Below, piece after piece: positions 1 through 5,540 of a stretch of DNA of 6,169 nucleotides (within the stretch, counting starts at the first letter, position 1; the number at the start of each line of letters is the position of its first letter). The translations under genes were made by a program, and so were the position numbers. Source of the stretch: an uncultured Erysipelotrichales bacterium (lineage in GTDB: Bacteria; Bacillota_I; Bacilli_A; Erysipelotrichales; Coprobacillaceae); assembly GCA_910586805.1 (NCBI GenBank), contig CAJUJC010000067.1, positions 5,343 to 11,511 on the forward strand, in the 5' to 3' direction. Under the pieces are notes generated by a model. That model searched no databases and was not told where the DNA came from. It saw only the letters and a program-made list of their open reading frames with translations.

Positions 1-1
1 T

Positions 2-181
2 GTAGATATGTTAGGAAAGATTGAAACTAAGGGTGTTATGCCTTTAGCTTTTCCTTATGAGATAGAAACTTCATTTTTAAGAGAGGATGAATCTGGTATT
101 ACTTTGAAGCAGGAAGAAGTTTTAAAAAATGCAAAATCTGTTATGGATGGGCAAATGAAGGTTCCAAAGGTGGTGGGATAG
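2..181 (+). CDS. gatC: GatC subunit of tRNA-dependent amidotransferase, 3' end (5' partial)
   Basis: The last 59 codons of GatC are readable from position 2 to the TAG stop at 179-181; the start lies before the window. GatC is the small subunit (usually about 95-100 residues) that wraps around GatA and helps hold it to GatB in the cytoplasmic enzyme converting Glu-tRNA(Gln) or Asp-tRNA(Asn) to the amidated form. Recognition rests on the typical GatC C-terminal pattern: a LREDE block, then a helix with QEEVLKNA, then DGQMKVPKVV at the end, matching the family ending of the DGxFxVPRVV kind. The central stretch (MPLAFPYEIE) is less standard than the usual PTTHVLPLTN type. The stop shares one base with the gatA start, and the codons for the conserved VPKVV tail also contain the gatA ribosome binding site, so the two genes are almost certainly translationally coupled. 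Confidence 0.93.
   Translation, partial: VDMLGKIETKGVMPLAFPYEIETSFLREDESGITLKQEEVLKNAKSVMDGQMKVPKVVG
167..175 (+). promoter_or_regulatory. Ribosome binding site of gatA inside gatC
   Basis: AAGGTGGTG differs at one base from the ideal AAGGAGGTG and ends 5 nt before the GTG at 181. It supports GTG 181 as the gatA start although GTG is a weaker initiator; the next in-frame ATG is about 80 codons further on, beyond the catalytic lysine. The site lies in the codons for the conserved GatC tail. Confidence 0.8.
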
Positions 182-1593
182 TGGTTGCTTATTCTATTGA
201 ACAATTACATGAACTGTTTTTAAAAGAAGATTTTGATATACAGAAGTTTTATGATGAATTATATAAAGAAGCTTTGTATCAACAAGAGCGTTTAAATGCT
301 TTTGTGACAATTACTAAAACCAATCCTTATAAAGAGATAAAACAATTATTTGATAGCATTCCATATGTTTTAAAAGATAATTTTAATACAAAAGGTATTT
401 TAACAACTGCGTCAAGTCAAATGTTAAAAGATTATGTTCCTGTTTATGATGCTCATGTTGTAGAAATTTTAAAACAAAATAAATGTCATCTTGTTGGGAA
501 ATCATCAATGGATGAATTGGGAATGGGATATAATAATCAAACTGCATTGACTGGCATTGTATGTAACCCTTGGGATTCTTCACGTATTGCAGGTGGCTCA
601 TCAGGAGGAAGCAGTGCATTGGTTGGAAGTGGTTTGATTCCGTTTGCTTTAGGAAGTGATACTGGTGATTCTATTCGTAAACCTGCAGGATATTGTGGTG
701 TTGTTGGTATGAAACCAACATGGGGAAGAATCTCTCGTTATGGTTTGATACCTTATGCTTCAAGTTTAGATCATGTTGGTGCACTAACAAGAAATATTAA
801 AGATATGGCACTTGTTATGGAAATGTTATCAGGATATGATGATAAGGATATGACATCTTCAACTCAAAATGTTCCTCATTATAGAAATGAATTGAATGCA
901 AATATGAAGGGTTTAAAAATTGCAGTTTTAAAAAATGTATTTGATGATTTAAAAGATGAAAAGATTCGTTTAAATTTTATGGATATTATTCAAACATTAA
1001 AAAGATTAGGTGTTATTGTTGAAGAAGTATCAATACCTAATGAGCTTATGGAGGCAATTATTCCTGTTTATACGATTATTGCAAATTGTGAAGCAACGAG
1101 TAACCATGCTTGTTTAGATGGTATAAAATATGGATGTTATAAAGATGGTCAATCCATTGAAGATATTATGATTCAATCTCGTACATATGGTTTTAGTTCA
1201 CAAATTAGAAGACGTTTTATATTGGGAAGTTTAGCATTGCTAGAAGATAATCAAGAAAAAATGTTTAAAAAAGCACAATGTGTAAGAAGATTGATTGTTG
1301 ATGAAATAAATAAGATTTTTTTAGATTATGATATTATATTAACGCCTAATAGTGGAAGTATTGCACCATTGATTGATCATCAAAGTCGAAGTTATGACAT
1401 TATTGAAAATCATTTATGCTTATCTAATTTTACTGGTATGCCTAGCTTAACTCTTCCTTGTGGATTTGTAGAAAATATGCCCATTGCAGTGAATTTAACT
1501 GGACGTTTATTTGAAGAACAAACAGTTTTAAATATAGCTTATGCATTAGAGCAAGAATTAGGTTATGCTAATCAATATTGTAGGGAGGGCTAA
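181..1593 (+). CDS. gatA: GatA, amidase subunit of Glu-tRNA(Gln)/Asp-tRNA(Asn) amidotransferase
   Basis: GatA hydrolyses glutamine (or asparagine) and passes ammonia to GatB, which amidates the mischarged tRNA. The 470-residue protein is slightly shorter than the usual roughly 485, mainly in the N-terminal region. The amidase-signature fold is clear. Catalytic Lys is K65 in YVLKDN, the cis-Ser is S140 in GGSSGGS (138-144), and the nucleophile is S164 in GSDTGDSIR (158-166). The spacings 65/140/164 equal the K79/S154/S178 spacing I recall for Staphylococcus aureus GatA. The conserved YCGVVGMKPTWGRISRYG block follows at 171-188. The odd point is D163, where almost all amidase-signature enzymes have Gly just before the nucleophile. 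The glutamine-pocket region near 406-420 (DIIENHLCLSNFTG) also departs from the Bacillus-type NDxLTIPxNLAG pattern. The start is GTG, overlapping the gatC stop by one base; gatB follows after 3 nt. Confidence 0.96.
   Translation: MVAYSIEQLHELFLKEDFDIQKFYDELYKEALYQQERLNAFVTITKTNPYKEIKQLFDSIPYVLKDNFNTKGILTTASSQMLKDYVPVYDAHVVEILKQNKCHLVGKSSMDELGMGYNNQTALTGIVCNPWDSSRIAGGSSGGSSALVGSGLIPFALGSDTGDSIRKPAGYCGVVGMKPTWGRISRYGLIPYASSLDHVGALTRNIKDMALVMEMLSGYDDKDMTSSTQNVPHYRNELNANMKGLKIAVLKNVFDDLKDEKIRLNFMDIIQTLKRLGVIVEEVSIPNELMEAIIPVYTIIANCEATSNHACLDGIKYGCYKDGQSIEDIMIQSRTYGFSSQIRRRFILGSLALLEDNQEKMFKKAQCVRRLIVDEINKIFLDYDIILTPNSGSIAPLIDHQSRSYDIIENHLCLSNFTGMPSLTLPCGFVENMPIAVNLTGRLFEEQTVLNIAYALEQELGYANQYCREG
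1582..1588 (+). promoter_or_regulatory. Ribosome binding site of gatB
   Basis: AGGGAGG lies within the last codons of gatA, 8 nt before the ATG at 1597. It fixes the gatB start and indicates coupling of gatB translation to gatA. Confidence 0.8.
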
Positions 1594-1596
1594 TCT

Positions 1597-3021
1597 ATGC
1601 AGTATAAACAAATGATAGGTTTAGAAGTGCACTGTCAGTTGAATACAAATACAAAGATGTTTTCTAATACACCAGTCTCTTATGGAAAAGATGTTAATAC
1701 ACAAGTTGGAGCTATTGATTTGGGCTTAACAGGTACACTTCCATGTGTTAATAAAAAAGCAGTAGAGTATGCTATTAAAGTATGTCATGCTCTCCATATG
1801 GACATTGATCCTGTTTTGGTTTTTGATAGAAAAAATTATTATTATTCTGATTTGCCTAAAGGTTTTCAAATCACACAACAAGAACATCCTATTGGTAGAA
1901 ATGGATATATAGATATTGAAATAGATGAAAATATCAAACGTATAGAAATAGAGAGATTACATTTAGAAGAAGATACAGCTAAACAATTACATCATAATGA
2001 TTTTTCACTTATTGATTATAATCGTGCTGGTATTCCTTTAATAGAGATTGTAACTAAACCAGTTATCTCTAGTGGAAAAGAAGCAACTCTATTTTTAAAT
2101 ATGTTAAGGCAAATATTGATATATACTCATGTATCAGCTGCAAAAATGGAAGAAGGTACATTGAGATGTGATGTGAATATATCTCTTTCTACATATAATC
2201 AATTGGGAACAAAGGTAGAAATTAAAAATTTGAATTCTATTGGAAATGTTCAAAAATCAATTGAATATGAATTTCAAAGACAAATAGAACTATTAGAAAA
2301 TAATCAAAAGGTTATACAAGAAACAAGACGTTATGATGAAAAATTACATAAAACAATAACAATGCGTTTAAAGGAAGAAAACGTTGACTATCGTTATTAT
2401 AGGGAACCAAATATTCCATCTATTCGTTTAGATCAACAATGGATTGATAACATACAAAAAAAACTTCCTATAATGCCTATGGAATTAAAAAAAATATTTT
2501 TAGAAACATTTCGTTTGACGCATAAACAAGCTGAATATTTAATCAATCATAAAGATATAGCTTCTTTCTTTAAACAAACAATTCAATATTCTTCATACTA
2601 TGAAAATATTATTCATTGGTTACTTGGGGATGTCGTTGCATATTTAAATAAGAATCATATGACTATTGAACAAACAACGTTAAAACCACAATATTTTGGT
2701 GAATTGATTTCTTTACTTAAAGATGAAATAATTTCTACAAAACAGGGTAAAATTGTATTACAAAAAATGTTAGTAGAACCAATAAGTCCAACACAAGTTA
2801 TTCAAGAATTCAATTTCAAACAAATCACTGATGAGGATATTATTATTGAAATGGCAAATACATTATTAGATGAACATAAGGAACTTGTTGATTTATATAG
2901 AAAAGGAAAAAATAATGTATTAGGATTTTTTGTAGGTCAAATTATGAAAAAGACAAAAGGACAAGCGAATCCAAGAAAAACAAACGATGTTTTATTGCGT
3001 TTACTTAAAGAAAAAGTATAA
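1597..3021 (+). CDS. gatB: GatB, tRNA-binding kinase/transamidase subunit of GatCAB
   Basis: GatB phosphorylates the glutamyl (or aspartyl) group on the mischarged tRNA with ATP and then amidates it using ammonia from GatA. The 474 residues match the normal family length. The N-terminal cradle domain starts MIGLEVHCQL, giving E10 and H12; with E125 in HLEEDTAK and E150 in PLIEIV these fit the Mg-binding residues known for S. aureus GatB, at the same numbers. Other signatures are FDRKNYYYSDLPKGFQI (77-92), KMEEGTLRCDVNIS (183-196), KNLNSI (210-215) and DYRYYREPNIP (264-274). The C-terminal helical and YqeY-like tail domain ends in FFVGQIMKKTKGQANP (444-459), which contacts the tRNA. The zinc-ribbon cysteines found near residues 25-45 in some GatB proteins are absent, as in the Staphylococcus type. 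It ends in two consecutive TAA stops. No clear terminator follows, so some read-through into the next gene is likely. Confidence 0.97.
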   Translation: MQYKQMIGLEVHCQLNTNTKMFSNTPVSYGKDVNTQVGAIDLGLTGTLPCVNKKAVEYAIKVCHALHMDIDPVLVFDRKNYYYSDLPKGFQITQQEHPIGRNGYIDIEIDENIKRIEIERLHLEEDTAKQLHHNDFSLIDYNRAGIPLIEIVTKPVISSGKEATLFLNMLRQILIYTHVSAAKMEEGTLRCDVNISLSTYNQLGTKVEIKNLNSIGNVQKSIEYEFQRQIELLENNQKVIQETRRYDEKLHKTITMRLKEENVDYRYYREPNIPSIRLDQQWIDNIQKKLPIMPMELKKIFLETFRLTHKQAEYLINHKDIASFFKQTIQYSSYYENIIHWLLGDVVAYLNKNHMTIEQTTLKPQYFGELISLLKDEIISTKQGKIVLQKMLVEPISPTQVIQEFNFKQITDEDIIIEMANTLLDEHKELVDLYRKGKNNVLGFFVGQIMKKTKGQANPRKTNDVLLRLLKEKV

Positions 3022-3026
3022 TAAAC

Positions 3027-3055
3027 TATACATTATCTTGTTTTTTTGTTATAAT
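3027..3055 (+). promoter_or_regulatory. Candidate sigma-A promoter for the membrane-protein gene
   Basis: TATACA (3027-3032, 4 of 6 matches to TTGACA), a 17-nt spacer, then a perfect TATAAT (3050-3055). Initiation would fall around 3061-3063, leaving a leader of only about 14 nt before the ATG at 3076. Sequence match only; the AT-rich background makes chance -10 boxes common, but the exact spacing and intergenic position are good. Confidence 0.5.
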
Positions 3056-3075
3056 TCAAGAAGGTTGGTGATAAA

Positions 3076-3780
3076 ATGGCAAAAAGATTTCAATTTGATG
3101 ATGAAGAAATTATAGATGAAGAACAATCTTCATATGTTAATGAATTAGAAAAAAAGATTGATATTCCAACATATGATATTCCAAAAGAAAACAAAGAGGA
3201 TGAAGAGGATTTAAACGTGGCTAAAAAGAAGAAAAAATTTGTTTGGAAATGGTGGCACTTTGTATTAATAGGATTAGGTGCTTTAGCTATTGCTTTTGTT
3301 GTATATGTTTTTGTCGCTTCAAGTAATGATGGACCAGTTTATGGAGGAAGATGTGAAGGTTTAGTCACAAGTATTTCAGAAAGTCAAATCAATAAAACAA
3401 TCGATGACATAAAAAAAGAGTATAAAGATGTCGTTGAAATGAAAATGGAAGTTGAATGTAAACAATTAAAAGTTGATATAACTTTTAAAGATGGAATGAA
3501 AACAAAAGATGCTCAAAAAATTGCTGAAAAATCAGTTCAAATGTTAGATGCTTCTATTGGAATGACAAAAGATAAAGGAAAGACTTATAGTCATTTGTTT
3601 GGATATGAAAATAATACACCTCAATTTGAAGTAAACCTTATTTTGATATCTAATAATTCTAAAGATTTTCCAATTTTTGGAACAAAACATCCATTGAATG
3701 ATTCATTTGGATATACTTTGGCTTCAGTAAAAGATGAAGAAAGTAGAAATAATGCATTAGATACATTAAAAGATGAATAA
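3076..3780 (+). CDS. Single-pass membrane protein of unknown function
   Basis: I do not recognise a named family for this 234-residue protein. Three parts are visible. Residues 1-49 are acidic and low in complexity (runs of D and E), probably disordered and cytoplasmic. A basic KKKKK patch (50-54) and WKWW lead into one transmembrane helix at about 61-81 (FVLIGLGALAIAFVVYVFV). Residues 82-234 then form a soluble domain that the positive-inside rule places outside the cell. That domain has two cysteines, C93 (GGRCEGL) and C128 (VECKQL), which could form a disulfide, and looks alpha/beta, with a lysine-rich helix near 103-118 and strands near 120-137 and 183-192. There is no lipobox or cleavable signal peptide. 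The ATG at 3076 has AGAAGG 11 nt upstream and GGTGAT 3 nt upstream. It sits between gatB and rlmD, where Bacilli often carry the diacylglycerol kinase gene; it shows no similarity to that kinase. The gene is closed by its own terminator. Confidence 0.85.
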   Translation: MAKRFQFDDEEIIDEEQSSYVNELEKKIDIPTYDIPKENKEDEEDLNVAKKKKKFVWKWWHFVLIGLGALAIAFVVYVFVASSNDGPVYGGRCEGLVTSISESQINKTIDDIKKEYKDVVEMKMEVECKQLKVDITFKDGMKTKDAQKIAEKSVQMLDASIGMTKDKGKTYSHLFGYENNTPQFEVNLILISNNSKDFPIFGTKHPLNDSFGYTLASVKDEESRNNALDTLKDE

Positions 3781-3781
3781 A

Positions 3782-3802
3782 ACGGGCAGTGCTCGTTTTT
3801 TT
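3782..3802 (+). terminator. Intrinsic terminator between the membrane-protein gene and rlmD
   Basis: Stem ACGGGC (3782-3787) pairs with GCTCGT (3791-3796) with one G-U pair and a 3-nt AGT loop; the final T of the stem starts a run of seven T (3796-3802). Flanking A residues upstream can pair with the T run, and on the other strand the stem is followed by TTTT, so weak bidirectional action is possible. It starts 1 nt after the upstream stop codon and ends 13 nt before the rlmD ATG. Confidence 0.85.
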
Positions 3803-3815
3803 GTAGGAGAACATA

Positions 3816-5177
3816 ATGAAAAAGAATGATTATTTTAAAGGACAATGTATAGATTATACCCACGATGGACAAGGTGTTGTTAAAATTGATGGAATGAGTG
3901 TGTTTGTTAAAAATATGCTTGTTGATGAAGTGGGAAAAATTAAGATTATTAAAGTTTTAAAAAATTATGCTATTGGAAGATTGATAGAATTAGAAACGTC
4001 TAGTCATTATAGAGTTGAACCTAAATGTCCTATCTTTAAACAGTGTGGAGGTTGTCATTTACAGCATTTATCACAGTTAGGACAACAAAGTTTTAAAACA
4101 AAGAGAGTTAAAGATACTATGCAAAGAATTGGACATTGTGATGTTGAAGTATTGCCTTGCTTAATGATGGAAAAGCCTTGGTATTATAGAAACAAGGTTC
4201 AAGTACCTGTGGGTATGCATTGTAATCATTTGATAACTGGTTTTTATAAACAACATTCAAATGAGATTGTTCCAATGGATATATGTTATATTCAAAATCA
4301 ATATTCTAATCAAATCATAACAAAAACAAAACAATTACTAGAAAAATATCAAGAAATACCTTATGATAAAGTGAAGCATCAAGGAAATATTAAACATATT
4401 CTTGTAAAACATGGTGAAAAAACAAATGAATATATGTTAGTTTTGATTACTTATCAAAGAAAAATTAAACATATTCATCAAATTATTCAAGAATTAACAC
4501 AAGAATTTAAACATTTAAAAACAATAGTTCATAATATTAATTCTAGGCATGATAATGTGATTTTAGGTGATGAGGTCAATGTTTTATTTGGACCTGGATA
4601 TATTGAAGATGTTTTATTAGGAAATACTTATCGTATTTCTACTCAATCTTTTTATCAAGTGAATCCAATTCAAGTAGAAATGTTATATCAAAAAGCAATT
4701 GAGTATGCTCAGTTAAAAGAAACTGATATAGTTATAGATGCATATTGTGGGATTGGAACAATTTCATTGTCAATGGCAAAGTATGTTAAATATGTATATG
4801 GTGTAGAAATTGTTGAACAGGCTATTATAGATGCAAAAGAAAATGCACTTAGAAACCATATTTCAAATGTTGAATTTACATGTCAGGATGCAGGTGAATT
4901 TATGGTTGAAAAAGCAAAACAAAAACAACATATTGATGTTGTTATGGTAGATCCACCTAGAAAAGGATGTTCACAAATCTTTTTAGATCAATTGCTAACA
5001 CTCTCACCACAACGTGTTGTTTATATTTCATGTGATGTTGCTACTCAGGCAAGAGATATTGCTTATTTACAAGAACATGGATATATTGTTGATATATGTC
5101 AGCCTGTTGATATGTTCCCTCATAGTCACCACATAGAGAACATAGTTCGACTTTCATATCAAAAAAACATTGATTAA
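3816..5177 (+). CDS. rlmD: 23S rRNA (uracil-C5)-methyltransferase, RlmD/RlmCD (TrmA/RumA) family
   Basis: The 453-residue enzyme transfers a methyl group from S-adenosylmethionine to C5 of a uracil in 23S rRNA (U1939 in E. coli numbering; the Bacillus homologue RlmCD also modifies U747). All expected parts are present. An N-terminal TRAM RNA-binding domain covers about 1-60. Four cysteines bind a 4Fe-4S cluster: C71, C77 and C80 in CPIFKQCGGC, and C157 in MDICYIQ. The SAM-binding region includes SFYQVN (278-283) and DAYCGIGTISL (308-318), followed by VDPPRKG (378-384). The catalytic nucleophile is C406 in YISCDVATQARD, and the C-terminal MFPHSHHIENI (433-443) supplies the general-base Glu, E441. 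Length is normal and no key residue is missing. The ATG is preceded at 5 nt by AGGAGA (3805-3810). Which uracil or uracils it modifies cannot be read from sequence. No promoter of its own is evident after the upstream terminator. Confidence 0.93.
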   Translation: MKKNDYFKGQCIDYTHDGQGVVKIDGMSVFVKNMLVDEVGKIKIIKVLKNYAIGRLIELETSSHYRVEPKCPIFKQCGGCHLQHLSQLGQQSFKTKRVKDTMQRIGHCDVEVLPCLMMEKPWYYRNKVQVPVGMHCNHLITGFYKQHSNEIVPMDICYIQNQYSNQIITKTKQLLEKYQEIPYDKVKHQGNIKHILVKHGEKTNEYMLVLITYQRKIKHIHQIIQELTQEFKHLKTIVHNINSRHDNVILGDEVNVLFGPGYIEDVLLGNTYRISTQSFYQVNPIQVEMLYQKAIEYAQLKETDIVIDAYCGIGTISLSMAKYVKYVYGVEIVEQAIIDAKENALRNHISNVEFTCQDAGEFMVEKAKQKQHIDVVMVDPPRKGCSQIFLDQLLTLSPQRVVYISCDVATQARDIAYLQEHGYIVDICQPVDMFPHSHHIENIVRLSYQKNID

Positions 5178-5238
5178 AACAATATAATTTCAATTATTTT
5201 TCATTAAAAAATAGTGATTTAAAAATCATGGTTTTACG

Positions 5239-5269
5239 ACTGCCGTTATAAAAATGGCAGTATTTTTTT
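5239..5269 (+). terminator. Intrinsic terminator of rlmD
   Basis: ACTGCCGTT (5239-5247) pairs with AATGGCAGT (5253-5261) over 9 bp with one G-U pair, a 5-nt ATAAA loop, then A and seven T (5263-5269). It lies about 60 nt after the rlmD stop. The reverse strand lacks a T run after the stem, so it should act only on + strand transcripts and isolates the downstream regulator gene. Confidence 0.92.
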
Positions 5270-5433
5270 ATTGAATTCGACTGTCATTGATATTTTTTAT
5301 ATAAAAAGTGTGCATGAAAATGAGAAAATAGGAATTACTTTTTAATAGTAGGTTTGAGGAAACATATCTGATTGTTGTTGAAGAATATATTATTATATAA
5401 CTTTTTATTGTATTATGTTTTAAGATAGAAATA
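5270..5433. other. AT-rich noncoding spacer
   Basis: Between the rlmD terminator and the promoter of the downstream regulator I see no gene. The short reading frames on either strand lack a start with a ribosome binding site. A TTGTTG (5372-5377) with TATAAC (5396-5401) at an 18-nt spacing could be a weak extra promoter, but the match is poor. No tRNA-like fold, long repeat or insertion-sequence end was recognised. Confidence 0.5.
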
Positions 5434-5442
5434 TGTTATGAT
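5434..5442 (+). promoter_or_regulatory. Candidate extended -10 promoter of the XRE membrane regulator
   Basis: TGTTATGAT contains the TGn extension directly before TATGAT, which matches TATAAT at 5 of 6 positions. No good -35 box stands 16-18 nt upstream, as is common for extended -10 promoters. Start of transcription would be near 5449, giving a leader of about 90 nt. A second reading, TTGTAT (5408-5413) with TATGTT (5432-5437), overlaps it. Just downstream is a short dyad, ATAAAT-N4-ATTTAT (5453-5468), a conceivable operator. Confidence 0.4.
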
Positions 5443-5468
5443 ATTGCAAAATATAAATATGAATTTAT

Positions 5469-5535
5469 CTAACTCTACTAACTGTGGGTGGTGTTTTTAA
5501 AATAAATATAATAAAATTGTTCTAGTTAGGGAGAG
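5469..5535 (+). promoter_or_regulatory. Leader with CTAACT repeats that could mask the ribosome binding site
   Basis: CTAACT occurs twice (5469-5474 and 5478-5483), and its complement AGTTAG (5524-5529) overlaps the start of the ribosome binding site AGGGAGAG (5528-5535), which ends 5 nt before the ATG at 5541. Either copy could pair with AGTTAG and partly cover the site. The stem is only 6-7 bp over a loop of 40-50 nt, so this is a suggestion, not a called riboswitch. Confidence 0.25.
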
Positions 5536-5540
5536 AATTT

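Noticed and set aside
383..619. Minus-strand reading frame inside gatA
   Set aside because: It lies opposite the strongly conserved GatA catalytic region, has no recognisable domain, and gatA explains the sequence fully.
3016..3047. Hairpin GTATA-N6-TATAC after gatB followed by a T run, as a possible gatB terminator
   Set aside because: The stem is only 5 bp, four of them A-T, and the T run is 9 nt away; it also overlaps the better promoter candidate.
3621..3872. Minus-strand reading frame spanning the end of the membrane-protein gene, the terminator and the start of rlmD
   Set aside because: It crosses a terminator and two + strand genes with good ribosome binding sites; its translation shows no family features.
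5215..5228. Inverted repeat TGATTT-AA-AAATCA upstream of the rlmD terminator, as a second terminator
   Set aside because: The stem is short and AT-rich, the loop is too small, and no T run follows; the hairpin at 5239-5269 is sufficient.
5337..5400. Short reading frame ending in FEETYLIVVEEYIII in the spacer, as a small peptide gene or gene remnant
   Set aside because: It has no start codon or ribosome binding site and a stop lies just upstream; there is no similarity I can recognise.
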